Below are positions 8,659 to 16,824 of a DNA stretch of 64,000 bases, in pieces. The first letter of the stretch is position 1. Each line of letters opens with the position of its first letter. Made by a program: the position numbers and the translations under genes. This DNA comes from Streptomyces sp. 3214.6 (GTDB lineage Bacteria > Actinomycetota > Actinomycetes > Streptomycetales > Streptomycetaceae): NCBI RefSeq assembly GCF_900129855.1, contig NZ_LT670819.1, positions 1,736,001-1,800,000 of the forward strand, written 5' to 3'. The notes beneath the pieces were generated by a model, which worked only from the letters and a program-made list of their open reading frames with translations, searched no databases and was not told where the DNA came from.

Positions 8659-9623
8659 GGCGCCGACCATACCCCGCATCACAGCATGGACATGCCCAGC
8701 AAGTGGTCGACCTGGCGATCAGTACCACGAGGGAGCGATGACGAACCGAGGAAGATCGGACTTGACGTCCACTCAGCACCACAGCTCCCACGCCACCGAC
8801 CGCGCCAATCTTCAAACTACAAGCCTCGGAGTCATGCCTCGGCTTCGGTCTCGACGAGATCAGCGGCGACGGCAGCTGGGAGCAGTGAGTACGTCCGATG
8901 GATGAGGAAGACTGCCATGGGGAGTTCCGCGAATACCGCCAGGGCCGACGACAGTCAGATATCCGATGTGTTGATGGCGAGCGACACATCGAAACAGGCG
9001 TCGCAGATCAGCAGGACTCCGGTGGCCATTGCGGAGACGGCGAGGACGCGAGGCCGCTGCCGCCAGCCGAAGTAGGCCGTGGATGCCATGGCCGCGATCA
9101 GCAGGACGCCTCCTCCGTCAAGGCTTCCTCACCGAGCCCGGACGAGGCCACTGCCAGAAACGGACTTAACTTCTATTCGGAACATTTGTCATTCGTGCGT
9201 CAAGAAATCGCCATGGCCCGGCGACGCCGGCGCGCGGACCGCTGCCGAAGCTCCGGAAACCGCAGCTCAGGCATGCCCTCCACCTCCACCCGTTGCAACT
9301 CCCGAAGTAGGTCGTCGAACCGAGGGACAATTCCCCAAACCGCAGGTCAGGGGCCTTGGCGGTCGACTCATGGATCGCCACGCACTCCGGGTGACGCGTC
9401 ATCGGGAAGGTATGCAGTCTGACTCCACCCGGGAAACATGCAGCTCAGAGGCGCTTTCAAGGACGAATCCAGGCCCCTCGGAAGGCTTCGTGCGTCATAC
9501 GTGCGTCATCACCACAGCCGTGCGTCAGCAACCGCTGGGGCGCGCGGGCCGACTTCATCGACGAAGCAGGCGGTCACCGCATCTAGCACATACCGTGTGA
9601 TTCAACCCGTTGCGGCGTCGCCG
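8659..9623. other. 965-bp stretch without an intact gene
   Basis: Several short open frames exist on both strands, but none has consistent protein character. The left part holds the membrane-protein remnant listed separately. The right part (about 9170-9600) has a lower GC content near 9170-9215 and no recognisable domain. Confidence 0.6.
8840..9115 (-). pseudogene. remnant of an integral membrane protein
   Basis: Reading the minus strand from about 9115 gives two hydrophobic helices (around LLIAAMASTAYFGW and VSAMATGVLLICDACFDV). An in-frame TGA near 8959 follows, then a third helix (SSALAVFAELPMAVFLI) in the same frame. A single TGG-to-TGA change would explain the stop. The order helix, WRQRPR linker, DACFDV, then AELP resembles small four-helix membrane proteins common in actinomycetes. 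No start codon is evident and the end is ragged, so it looks like an inactive fragment. Confidence 0.4.
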
Positions 9624-11096
9624 TCAATGCGTGTCGGCGGCTGCTGAGCGCCCGGCGCGCCTGCCGAGCACCGAACCGGCGGTGAGGCCGGAGCCTCCAG
9701 GGTAGTTGAACCAGAAGAGCCCGCCGACGAGTTCGCCGGCCGCGTACAGCCCAGGGACGGGGCGGCCGCTCAGGTCCAGCACCCGCGCGTCGGCGTCGAT
9801 CCGCAGCCCGCCGAAGGTGAAGGTGATGCCGCAGGTCACCGGGAAGGCGACGTACGGAGGAGTGGTCAGCGGCTGGGCCCAGTTGGACTTGGGAGGGGTG
9901 ATGCCCTCGGTCCGGCAGCCGTCCTTGACCGTCGGGTCGAAGCGACCGGAGACAACGGCGGCGTTGAACCGCTCAACCGTCTCCGCCAGCCGGCCCTCGT
10001 CCATGCCGAGTTCCTTGGCCAGGCCCTCCACGGTGTCGGACTCCACCCTGGTGATGCCCGCAGAAGCGTACTCCTCGGGGCGCAGCAGCGGCGCGGACGT
10101 CGCGTCGAAGAGCTGGTAGGCGACGCCTGCCGGTTGCTTGAGGATCTCGGCACCGTACTTGGCGTAGGTGTAGTTGCGGAAGTCCGCTCCCTCGTCGACG
10201 AACCGACGCCCCTCGGCGTTGACCACGATGCCGAACGGGTAGCCGCCGCGAGTGAGTTGGTTGGTCAGCTCCCGGTCGCCAGTTGCTCGGGCTTGGCTGT
10301 CCCAGGCCACCGCGTGGCAGCCGCTCCAGTGGCCGTAGGGTTGCGCGCCGGCCGCCAGGGCCATGCGGATGCCCTCGCCGGTGTTGTACGGGGTTCCGCG
10401 CACCAGGGCCAGGTCCCAGCCTGCGCCCAGATAGCCGGCCCGCATCTGCGGGTTGGCCTCGAAGCCGCCGCTGGTGAGTACCACGCCGTCGGCCTCGATG
10501 CTCTGCCCGTCGGCGAGCATCACGCCGCCAACGGAGCCGTCGGCTGCGGTGGCCAGGCCGGTGACGGGGCTGTCGAAGCGGACTTCGATGCCGCTGCGAT
10601 CGGCGGCGGCAAGGTGCTGGTCGATCATTCCTTTGCCCCCGCCGACCACGCCGACGGCCAGTCCGCCCCAGAACCGGTAGCGCCCGTCCACTTCGTAAGC
10701 CTGCCGGTGGAACATGAGCTCGAATCGCAGGCCGAGGCTGCGCAGCCAGGTCATCGTCTCGCGGGATTCACCGACCAGGATCCGGGCGAGTTCGGGGTCG
10801 GTCCTTCCCTGGGTTACCTGGGTCAGGTCGGCGAGGAAGTCGTCGTCGGTGTAGGGGGCGAGGTCGACGCGTCCTGCGCGGTCCCCGGGAAGTGGCTCGA
10901 CCAGCGAGGTGAGGTCGGTGAGCCCGCCGTGGCTGGTGCGCATCGCCCCGGCAGTGAAGTAGGAGTTGCCTCCGGCCCATTGGCGGGGGGCCTTCTCCAG
11001 CAGCAGCACCCGTGCGCCCTGCTGTCGGGCGGACTGAGCCGCGCTGAAGCCGGCGTTCCCGCCGCCGACCACGACGACGTCCCACTGCTCGGTCAT
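9624..11096 (-). CDS. FAD-dependent dehydrogenase of the fumarate reductase / tricarballylate dehydrogenase (TcuA) family
   Basis: 490 residues from the ATG at 11094-11096, chosen over one four codons upstream because GGAG lies 5 bp before it. The dinucleotide-binding GGGNAGFSAA motif near residue 12 starts the protein. It then has the LEKAPRQWAGGNSYFT flavin segment, the capping domain in the middle, and a C-terminal GLYAAGELVGGLFWFNYPGG typical of flavoproteins that oxidise or reduce C-C bonds next to carboxylates. Related enzymes include TcuA, fumarate reductases and 3-ketosteroid dehydrogenases. The closest look is to TcuA-type proteins, but no TcuB partner is nearby. It is divergent from a LysR gene that probably controls it. 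Confidence 0.8.
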   Translation of the reverse strand: MTEQWDVVVVGGGNAGFSAAQSARQQGARVLLLEKAPRQWAGGNSYFTAGAMRTSHGGLTDLTSLVEPLPGDRAGRVDLAPYTDDDFLADLTQVTQGRTDPELARILVGESRETMTWLRSLGLRFELMFHRQAYEVDGRYRFWGGLAVGVVGGGKGMIDQHLAAADRSGIEVRFDSPVTGLATAADGSVGGVMLADGQSIEADGVVLTSGGFEANPQMRAGYLGAGWDLALVRGTPYNTGEGIRMALAAGAQPYGHWSGCHAVAWDSQARATGDRELTNQLTRGGYPFGIVVNAEGRRFVDEGADFRNYTYAKYGAEILKQPAGVAYQLFDATSAPLLRPEEYASAGITRVESDTVEGLAKELGMDEGRLAETVERFNAAVVSGRFDPTVKDGCRTEGITPPKSNWAQPLTTPPYVAFPVTCGITFTFGGLRIDADARVLDLSGRPVPGLYAAGELVGGLFWFNYPGGSGLTAGSVLGRRAGRSAAADTH

Positions 11097-11194
11097 GTGT
11101 ACTCCCATGGGTTCGGACAGCAGATGCCCGGATCGGAGATCCTTTCGGGGCTGGGGCGTACGGATGAGGGACTGTGTGCGTACGCGACCGCAGC

Positions 11195-11209
11195 TTGAAT
11201 CTCTTTCAC
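11195..11209. promoter_or_regulatory. candidate LysR half-site pair, copy 1
   Basis: TTGAATCTCTTTCAC lies in the gap between the flavoprotein and the LysR gene. A near copy, TTGAAGCTGCTTTCAC, is found about 107 bp away in the same gap. Repetition of a TTGAA...CTTTCA element in a divergent LysR intergenic region suggests a regulator binding site. This is inferred from sequence only. Confidence 0.35.
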
Positions 11210-11301
11210 CAGGGCCCGGCGGGCGGGTTGACGGCTGCGCGGCCCGCCCGCCGGGCAGTACGACGATGCGCCAGCAGCGCCATCAGTACAATCGAAAGAA
11301 A

Positions 11302-11317
11302 TTGAAGCTGCTTTCAC
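11302..11317. promoter_or_regulatory. candidate LysR half-site pair, copy 2
   Basis: TTGAAGCTGCTTTCAC is a nearly symmetric element (TTGAAGC-T-GCTTTCA with two mismatches between the arms) ending about 20 bp before the LysR start. It matches copy 1 at 11195 except for one extra base and one substitution. It fits an autoregulatory site. Confidence 0.35.
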
Positions 11318-11337
11318 AAATGCTTAAGGCGGTCGCG

Positions 11338-12240
11338 ATGAGCCTCGACGTACGCCGCATGCTGGTGCTGGCCGAGGTGGCTCGCCGGGGCTCCATCACG
11401 GCGGCCTCGATCGCCCTGAGCTATACGCCCTCGGCGGTGTCCCAGCAGATCAGCAGGCTGGAAGCGGAGGCCGGGCAGCCGCTGATCGCGCGGCACCCCC
11501 GGGGCGTCACGCTCACCGAGGCCGGCCGCACGCTGGCCGAGCATGCCGCACGGATCGATCGCCAGTTGCGAGCCGCACGCCGATCCCTCGATGACATCGC
11601 GGGCCTGCACAGCGGGACCTTGCACATCGGTACCTTCCCCACCATCGCCGCATCCCTGCTGCCCCGCGTCGTGCGCGCCTTTCGCACCCGGTACCCGCAG
11701 GTGGAGCTGGCCGTGCACAGCGACCGCAACGCCGGCCTGATGGACCTCCTGGAGAGCCGGGAGATCGAGCTGTCCTTGATGTGGGACTATCCGTGGCGGC
11801 GCCTGGACGAGACCAACCTCGATGTCACCCATCTGCTGGACGACCACACCTGCCTGGTCGTCGCCACCAGCCACCCGCTCACCGCCCGGCACTCCGCCGG
11901 TTTTGAGGAGCTGGCCGAGGAGAACTGGATCGTCCGGGGCGATCACCCGGTCGCCGAGCTGCTCACCCGTAGCTGCCGTGCCGCCGGCTTCGAGCCGAAG
12001 ATCGCCTACCGGGCACACGACTACCAGGAAGCCCAGGCCATGGCGGCGGTCGGCCTGGGCATCACGCTCGCCCCCAGGTTCGCCCTGGCCAGCCTGCGGG
12101 ACGACGTCACCACCATCGACCTGGGCCCCTCGGCCCCCGTTCGCCGCATCCTGCTCACCCGGCTGCGCGACACTCCACCGACACCGTCGGCCAAGGCCAT
12201 CGCGGAACTGTTCATCGAGACCGCCGGGACACTGTATTGA
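11338..12240 (+). CDS. LysR-type transcriptional regulator
   Basis: 300 residues from ATG at 11338. A further in-frame ATG six codons upstream (11320) is possible, but TTAAGG lies about 8 bp before 11338. The helix-turn-helix at about 15-40 (VARRGSITAASIALSYTPSAV, shown as VARRGSITAASIAL then SYTPSAV) is followed by the two-lobed sensor domain. It is divergent from the TcuA-like flavoprotein, with 241 bp between them containing a repeated TTGAA...CTTTCA element. It is likely the local regulator of that flavoprotein. Confidence 0.9.
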   Translation: MSLDVRRMLVLAEVARRGSITAASIALSYTPSAVSQQISRLEAEAGQPLIARHPRGVTLTEAGRTLAEHAARIDRQLRAARRSLDDIAGLHSGTLHIGTFPTIAASLLPRVVRAFRTRYPQVELAVHSDRNAGLMDLLESREIELSLMWDYPWRRLDETNLDVTHLLDDHTCLVVATSHPLTARHSAGFEELAEENWIVRGDHPVAELLTRSCRAAGFEPKIAYRAHDYQEAQAMAAVGLGITLAPRFALASLRDDVTTIDLGPSAPVRRILLTRLRDTPPTPSAKAIAELFIETAGTLY

Positions 12241-12404
12241 TAGACAGGCGTTCCGCGGTGTGACTGCCGGCGATCGCCGCCGTCCCGCGGGGCGTGCCCA
12301 GGACCCGTGACCGCCGAGCCGCGCGAATGGACGCGGGCGTCGCCGTCGAGGCCTGCATGCCCTCCAGCGCCAGGCCGACCAGCGGGAGCTATCGCGGGAT
12401 GGGC

Positions 12405-12865
12405 GGGGGTCGCCGTCGACGACGACGAGGTCGGCGAGGAGGCCTGGGCGCAGGCGGCCCGTCAGGTCGCTCATACCGAGCAGGTCGGCGGCCGAGGACG
12501 TGGTGGTGGCCAGGACCTCGGCGGGACTCATACCGCCCTTCTCCATGAGGGCCAGTTCACCGAGGTATCTACCTCGACGACGAGGGAATCGAGCTGATGC
12601 TCGCCCACGGCACCTGGTTGGTGCCCACGCTGTCGGCGCCGCTCGCCGTGATCCGGCTCGCCGAGGCCGGAGGCAACATGCGCCGTCGCGTGCACCCCGG
12701 CGGCGCGGACCTCGGCCATCATCATGGCGAGTTCGTCGTCGCGGAAATGCGCGTGCCGGGGGTCGTCGCCGGGCGAGGCCACTCCCCCGGTGGTGCACAC
12801 CTTGATCGCGTCGGCACCGGCCCGAAGGATCTCCCGCACGCGCAGTCCCTCGGCAACCTCGCCGC
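12405..12865 (-). pseudogene. amidohydrolase (imidazolonepropionase/prolidase-like) remnant with its middle part inverted
   Basis: Three pieces of one metal-dependent amidohydrolase are seen. Minus strand 12865 to 12682 reads ILRAGADAIKVCTTGGV and then MMMAEVRAAGVHATAH, the start of the metal-binding barrel. Minus strand 12556 to 12405 reads LGELALMEKGGMSPAEVLA and ADLLGMSDLTGRLRPGLLAD, the C-terminal barrel helix and the return to the small beta domain. Between them, 12560-12681 reads on the plus strand as IYLDDEGIELMLAHGTWLVP and then TLSAPLAVIRLAEAGGN. In intact relatives this belongs between the two outer pieces on the same strand. Short segments are missing at both joints, and the N- and C-termini are absent, so no enzyme can be made. 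Confidence 0.75.
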
Positions 12866-12869
12866 GTCC

Positions 12870-12980
12870 ACCATCGCTGGCATCCTCTGGAGTGTGTTCT
12901 CCCCAGCAGCCGCATTCGGCTATCTGGCTGCCTGGATGCTCCTGGCCCTCGCCGGTCTCCTCCTCTCTCTTCGGCGCTGA
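12870..12980 (+). pseudogene. C-terminal fragment of an MFS transporter
   Basis: The last about 35 codons of a plus-strand frame read LGNLAASTIAGILWSVFSPA and then AAFGYLAAWMLLALAGLLLS before a stop at 12978-12980. This is the typical final pair of transmembrane helices of a major facilitator protein. It runs in from the amidohydrolase debris without a start, so it is a truncated tail. Confidence 0.6.
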
Positions 12981-13019
12981 TCGCGGAGCATTCCGCACGT
13001 TCTGATAGCCCGGGTTACC

Positions 13020-13145
13020 GACAGAGTCGCAGTTCCGGGGGTGCGGTCGAGGTGCGCGCTGGTCAGGACGACCTTGGAGCTGGTGCCGTACGCGGGCTGT
13101 CCGTTGAGGTTGGGGCAGCGGCCGGTGTGGGTGCCGGATCGGTGA
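13020..13145 (-). pseudogene. HNH endonuclease fragment, frameshifted
   Basis: On the minus strand the frame reads GRCPNLNGQPAYG and SSKVVLTSAHLDRTP, then one base shifts the frame so that NCD continues in the next frame. This matches the cysteine plus AHLDHTPENCD part of small HNH nucleases often found in actinophages and prophages. Both ends are missing. Confidence 0.45.
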
Positions 13146-13222
13146 ACGAACCCCCTGCTCGTGGTGCAGCGCCGGCCGATTCGAGCGGTAGCCGCGCTTC
13201 AGCGGCGTCCGGTGCGACGTTC

Positions 13223-13909
13223 TCAACTGCCTCGCTGGCTGTGTGCGGCGTCGAGCGTCGGGGTTGATGGCTGAGGGGCCGGTATGGGCAGCAGCCGGTG
13301 CAGCAATGACTGCTCCAGTTCGATCAGGATGTCTTCGCTGCTGGTGTGGTGACCTGGCAGGGTGTGCCAGAGGACCAGTTGGCCGTGCAGGGCGGTCCAC
13401 AGGTGGATGCCGACGGTCTCCGCTTCCGGTCGACGGGCGGGCGCGATCGCCGCGAGATAGGTGTCCACGGCGTGGGTCCATGCCTGGAGCACGGTGCCGA
13501 GGGGGGTCTCGGCGGAGGGCTGACGCTCGGGTTCGTATTCCAGGCTGAACATCAGCCGGTACCGGCGGGGCTTGTCGATGGCGAATCTGCGGTAGGCGGC
13601 GGTGGTGGCCGCTATCCGCTCCCACGGGGCGGCGCCGGCCGCGGCGGCCGCTTCCCCTGCCTCGCCCATCGCTGCGGCCAGCGCCCGGTAGGCGGCGTCG
13701 AGCACGGTGGCGACCAGTTCGGTCTTGTCCTTGAAGTGCAGATAGACGCTGGGCGCGGAGATGCCGACCTCGCGGGCCACTCCTCGCAGGGAGAGCGCGT
13801 CCTCGCGTCCCGTCTCCTCCAGGATGCGGGTCGCCGCGTCGAGGATCTCCTGCCGTAGCCGTTCCCCCTCGCCCCGCACATTGGGCACCCGCCTGACCTG
13901 CTGCTTCAT
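13223..13909 (-). CDS. TetR-family repressor of the P450 operon
   Basis: 228 residues from the ATG at 13907-13909. A GTG two codons upstream is too close to the AGGAGG ribosome binding site, which stands 5 bp before the ATG. The N-terminal helix-turn-helix is clear (LSLRGVAREVGISAPSVYLH), followed by an all-helical ligand domain with a WHTLPGHHT segment. It is divergent from the cytochrome P450 gene, and two palindromes in the gap (14013 and 14044) are strong candidates for its operators. It would repress the P450 operon until a small hydrophobic effector binds. Confidence 0.92.
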   Translation of the reverse strand: MKQQVRRVPNVRGEGERLRQEILDAATRILEETGREDALSLRGVAREVGISAPSVYLHFKDKTELVATVLDAAYRALAAAMGEAGEAAAAAGAAPWERIAATTAAYRRFAIDKPRRYRLMFSLEYEPERQPSAETPLGTVLQAWTHAVDTYLAAIAPARRPEAETVGIHLWTALHGQLVLWHTLPGHHTSSEDILIELEQSLLHRLLPIPAPQPSTPTLDAAHSQRGS

Positions 13910-14012
13910 GGCCACCTCCTCACTGTGTGCACCCTATCTACCCGCCCGGGCCCCCTGCCCGTACGGCCGGCGCCGCAGAGGCGGAAACAGAGGGAGCGGC
14001 TCCACACCTTCG

Positions 14013-14027
14013 ACTAACGGTGTTAGT
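14013..14027. promoter_or_regulatory. TetR operator, copy 1
   Basis: Perfect palindrome ACTAAC-GGT-GTTAGT in the TetR/P450 intergenic gap. A second copy with the same CTAAC...GTTAG arms is centred 30 bp away, about three helical turns. Both lie between the two divergent starts. Confidence 0.75.
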
Positions 14028-14043
14028 CTATCAAGCAGAACAC

Positions 14044-14056
14044 CTAACGCTGTTAG
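14044..14056. promoter_or_regulatory. TetR operator, copy 2
   Basis: Palindrome CTAAC-GCT-GTTAG, ending 22 bp before the P450 start codon. It has the same arms as copy 1 at 14013, with a one-base difference in the centre. Its place between promoter and start suits repression. Confidence 0.75.
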
Positions 14057-14078
14057 TTGATGGTGGAGAGGAACAGCT

Positions 14079-15284
14079 ATGCCCTCGTCTGTGTCCGTCC
14101 CCGCGTTCGAACTCGCCCGTCCGAGGGACGCGCCTCTTGATCCTCCGCCCCTGTATGCCGAACTGCGGACGGAGCGCCCGGTCACCCGGGTCTCCCTGTG
14201 GGAGGGGCAACTCAGCGCGTGGCTCGTGACCCGCTGGGAGGACGCGCGGGCGGTGCTCAGCAGCCCGGCGTTCAGCTCCGACCCGTCTCGGCCCGGTGCG
14301 CCCAACTTCAAGCCAGGCACCCCGCAGCCCCGGCGCGGCTTCTTCCAGGGCCATGACGACCCCGTGCACGCCCTGATGCGGCGCACCCTGACCCGGGAGT
14401 TCATGGTCAAACGTATCGACGCGCTGCGTCCGGCCATCGCCCGTCTGACCGACGAGCTCCTCGGTGACCTCACGGGGCGGCCGGGCCCGGCCGATTTCGT
14501 GGAGCGCTTCGCGCTGCCGTTGCCCTCCCTGGTGATCTGCGAACTGCTGGGCGTGCCGTACGAGGACCACCCCTTTTTCCAGCGGCACTCGAAGGTCTTC
14601 GTCGACCTGACCGCCACGGCGGAGGAGACCACCCGTGCGCAGCAGGCACTGGCCACGTATCTGCTGGAACTCGTGCGGACCAAGCGCACGACGCCTGGCG
14701 ACGACCTGGTCACCCGGCTCGCCGAGCAGGTCGACGCTGGTGTCATCACCGAGCAGGACGCGGCCGACCTGAGCTCCTTCCTGCTGTTCGCCGGGCACGA
14801 GACGACGGCGAACATGATCGCGCTGAGCACCATCACCCTGCTGCACCATCCCGAGCAGATCCCGTACGTGCTCGGCGATCAGGACCAGGTGGCAGGCGCG
14901 GTCGAGGAGTTGCTGCGCCACATCTCGATCGGGCACGGCGGGCTGCGCCGTACGGCCGTGGAGGACGTCACCATCGGCGGCGTCACCATCCGCGCCGGCG
15001 AGGGTGTGATCATCCCGGTCGGAGTCGCCAACCGCGACCCGGAGATCTTCGCCGCCCCCGACGACCTCGACCTGGAACGCGCCGACGCCCGCCGGCACCT
15101 GGCCTTCGGCTACGGCATCCACCAGTGTCTCGGCCAGCCGCTGGCCCGCGCCGAACTCCAGATAGTCCTGCCGGAACTCTTCCGCCGGCTCCCCGGCCTG
15201 AAGGTCGCCGTGCCGATGGAGGGCATCGCTTTCAAGCGGGATTCCATCGTCTACGGCGTCCACGAACTGCCCGTCACCTGGTGA
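14079..15284 (+). CDS. cytochrome P450, CYP105-like
   Basis: 401 residues, a normal length for a soluble bacterial P450. The I-helix oxygen-binding motif is F237-A-G-H-E-T-T243. The heme-binding loop reads FGYGIHQCLGQPLARAE with the axial thiolate at C350, and the K-helix EELLR is present near 277. It is an oxidoreductase inserting one oxygen atom into an unknown hydrophobic substrate. Ferredoxin and ferredoxin reductase genes follow at once, giving a complete three-component class I system. The divergent TetR gene and two operators in front suggest substrate-inducible expression. Confidence 0.92.
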   Translation: MPSSVSVPAFELARPRDAPLDPPPLYAELRTERPVTRVSLWEGQLSAWLVTRWEDARAVLSSPAFSSDPSRPGAPNFKPGTPQPRRGFFQGHDDPVHALMRRTLTREFMVKRIDALRPAIARLTDELLGDLTGRPGPADFVERFALPLPSLVICELLGVPYEDHPFFQRHSKVFVDLTATAEETTRAQQALATYLLELVRTKRTTPGDDLVTRLAEQVDAGVITEQDAADLSSFLLFAGHETTANMIALSTITLLHHPEQIPYVLGDQDQVAGAVEELLRHISIGHGGLRRTAVEDVTIGGVTIRAGEGVIIPVGVANRDPEIFAAPDDLDLERADARRHLAFGYGIHQCLGQPLARAELQIVLPELFRRLPGLKVAVPMEGIAFKRDSIVYGVHELPVTW

Positions 15285-15332
15285 CCCGCACCCGCTTACC
15301 CACCCCACCGCCCCCCACAGGGAAGAACCGTC

Positions 15333-15530
15333 ATGCGTGTAGAAGTCGACGTTCCCAAGTGCGTCGCCTCGGGCCAGTGCGTCATGCTCGCCCCCGACGT
15401 CTTCGACCAGCGGGACGAGGACGGGATGGTCGTCCTCCTCGACGCCGCCCCGCCCGCCGAACTCCACGACGCCGTCCGTGAATCGGCCACCGTGTGCCCC
15501 GCGGCCGCCATCCGCCTGGGAGAGTCATGA
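15333..15530 (+). CDS. 3Fe-4S ferredoxin, P450 electron donor
   Basis: 65 residues. Cysteines C10, C16 and C55 (the last in VCPAAAI) ligate the cluster. The usual second-position cysteine between C10 and C16 is replaced (CVASGQC), so a 3Fe-4S rather than 4Fe-4S cluster is expected, as in ferredoxins paired with CYP105 enzymes. It is preceded by AGGGAAG and lies 48 bp after the P450. Its stop overlaps the ATG of the reductase. Confidence 0.92.
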   Translation: MRVEVDVPKCVASGQCVMLAPDVFDQRDEDGMVVLLDAAPPAELHDAVRESATVCPAAAIRLGES

Positions 15531-16750
15531 CCACGGGCACGGCCGGTGAGCCGGCCGGCGCACCGGGCCGCGTGGTCATCGTCGGCGCCTCCGCGGCCGG
15601 TCTCGCCGCCGCCGAAACCCTGCGCCGGTCGGGTCACACCGGCACCATCACGCTCATCGGCGACGAGGCCACCGCTCCTTACGACCGGCCGCCGCTGTCG
15701 AAGGAAATCCTCCGCGGCGCCTGGACACCGGACCGGCTGCCCTTGCGTACCGAGGCCGAACTCAACGCCCTCGGCCTGGAGGCCCGTTACGGCCTCGAGG
15801 CCATCGGAGTGGATCTCGCCGCCCGGACGGTGCTGCTGTCCGACGGCAGCGAGGTGGCGTACGACGGACTGGTCGTGGCCACCGGAGTCCGCCCCCGGCG
15901 GATGCCCGGCACCCCGGCCCACACCCTGCGCACCCTGGACGACGCCCTCGCCCTCAAGGACCGCCTCGGCCCGGGCCGGAGCCTGGCCGTGGTCGGCGCC
16001 GGGTTCCTGGGCGCCGAGGCCGCGGCGGTGGCGGCCGCTTCGGGCACCCGTGTAACCCTCATCGAACCCGCGCCCGTCCCACTGGCTCACGCGGTCGGCG
16101 AGGACATCGGCCGCATCCTCGCCCAGGCCCACCTCGAGCACGGCGTGGACCTGCGCACCGGGACAGGGGTCACCGAGGTCGTCTCCGGCGGCATACGGCT
16201 GGCCGACGGCAGCACGGTCGAGGCCGAGACGGTGCTGGTGGCCGTCGGCTCCCGGCCCAACACCGAGTGGCTGACCGGCAGCGGCCTCACCCTCGACGAC
16301 GGACTGGTCTGCGACGAGTTCTGTGCCGCCGCACCCGGCGTGTACGGCGCGGGCGACGTGGCCCGCTGGCACAACCCGCTCTTCGACACCTCGATGCGCG
16401 TCGAGCACCGCACCAACGCCACCGAACAGGGCATGGCCGCCGCCCGCAACCTCCTGGGCGCCCGGCGGCCCTTCGCGCCCGTCCCTTATTTCTGGTCCGA
16501 CCAGTACGACATGAAGATCCGTGCCTACGGCTACCTGCGCGGTCACGACGAGGTACGGATAGTCGAAGGCAGCCTGGCGGAACGCAAGTTCACCGCGGTC
16601 TACCGCTTTGGCGACCGGCTCACCGGTGTCCTGGCCGTCGGCATGCCACCCAGGCGCATCCGTGGCTGGCAGCAGGCCATAGCTGCCCGCACCCCATGGC
16701 GCGACGCCCTCTCGAAACCCCCGTCCCTCCCGGAAGGAGCGGCGGCATGA
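15527..16750 (+). CDS. NAD(P)H:ferredoxin reductase, FAD-dependent
   Basis: 407 residues, ATG overlapping the ferredoxin stop. Two Rossmann motifs are visible: VIVGASAAGLAAAE near residue 17 for FAD and VVGAGFLGAEAAA near 154 for NAD(P)H. YDRPPLSKE follows the first, and a late GVYGAGDVA holds the FAD ribityl-binding Asp. The C-terminal domain has FWSDQYDMKI, as in putidaredoxin reductase and rhodocoxin reductase relatives. It transfers electrons from NAD(P)H to the 3Fe-4S ferredoxin for the P450. Confidence 0.92.
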   Translation: MTTGTAGEPAGAPGRVVIVGASAAGLAAAETLRRSGHTGTITLIGDEATAPYDRPPLSKEILRGAWTPDRLPLRTEAELNALGLEARYGLEAIGVDLAARTVLLSDGSEVAYDGLVVATGVRPRRMPGTPAHTLRTLDDALALKDRLGPGRSLAVVGAGFLGAEAAAVAAASGTRVTLIEPAPVPLAHAVGEDIGRILAQAHLEHGVDLRTGTGVTEVVSGGIRLADGSTVEAETVLVAVGSRPNTEWLTGSGLTLDDGLVCDEFCAAAPGVYGAGDVARWHNPLFDTSMRVEHRTNATEQGMAAARNLLGARRPFAPVPYFWSDQYDMKIRAYGYLRGHDEVRIVEGSLAERKFTAVYRFGDRLTGVLAVGMPPRRIRGWQQAIAARTPWRDALSKPPSLPEGAAA

Positions 16751-16824
16751 GCGCCACCACCGGCCCGGAAGGGGTCGACGCGGCCGGCGCCGACGGGATC
16801 CCGAAACAAGAACAGGAGACACAC

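Noticed and set aside
8686..9422. Plus-strand frames at 8686 and 8898 as real genes
   Set aside because: No domain, no ribosome binding site, unlike codon use, and overlap with the better supported membrane-protein remnant on the minus strand.
11314..12404. Minus-strand continuation of the amidohydrolase remnant across the LysR gene
   Set aside because: Only 12405-12556 of that frame has amidohydrolase character. The rest is the shadow of LysR.
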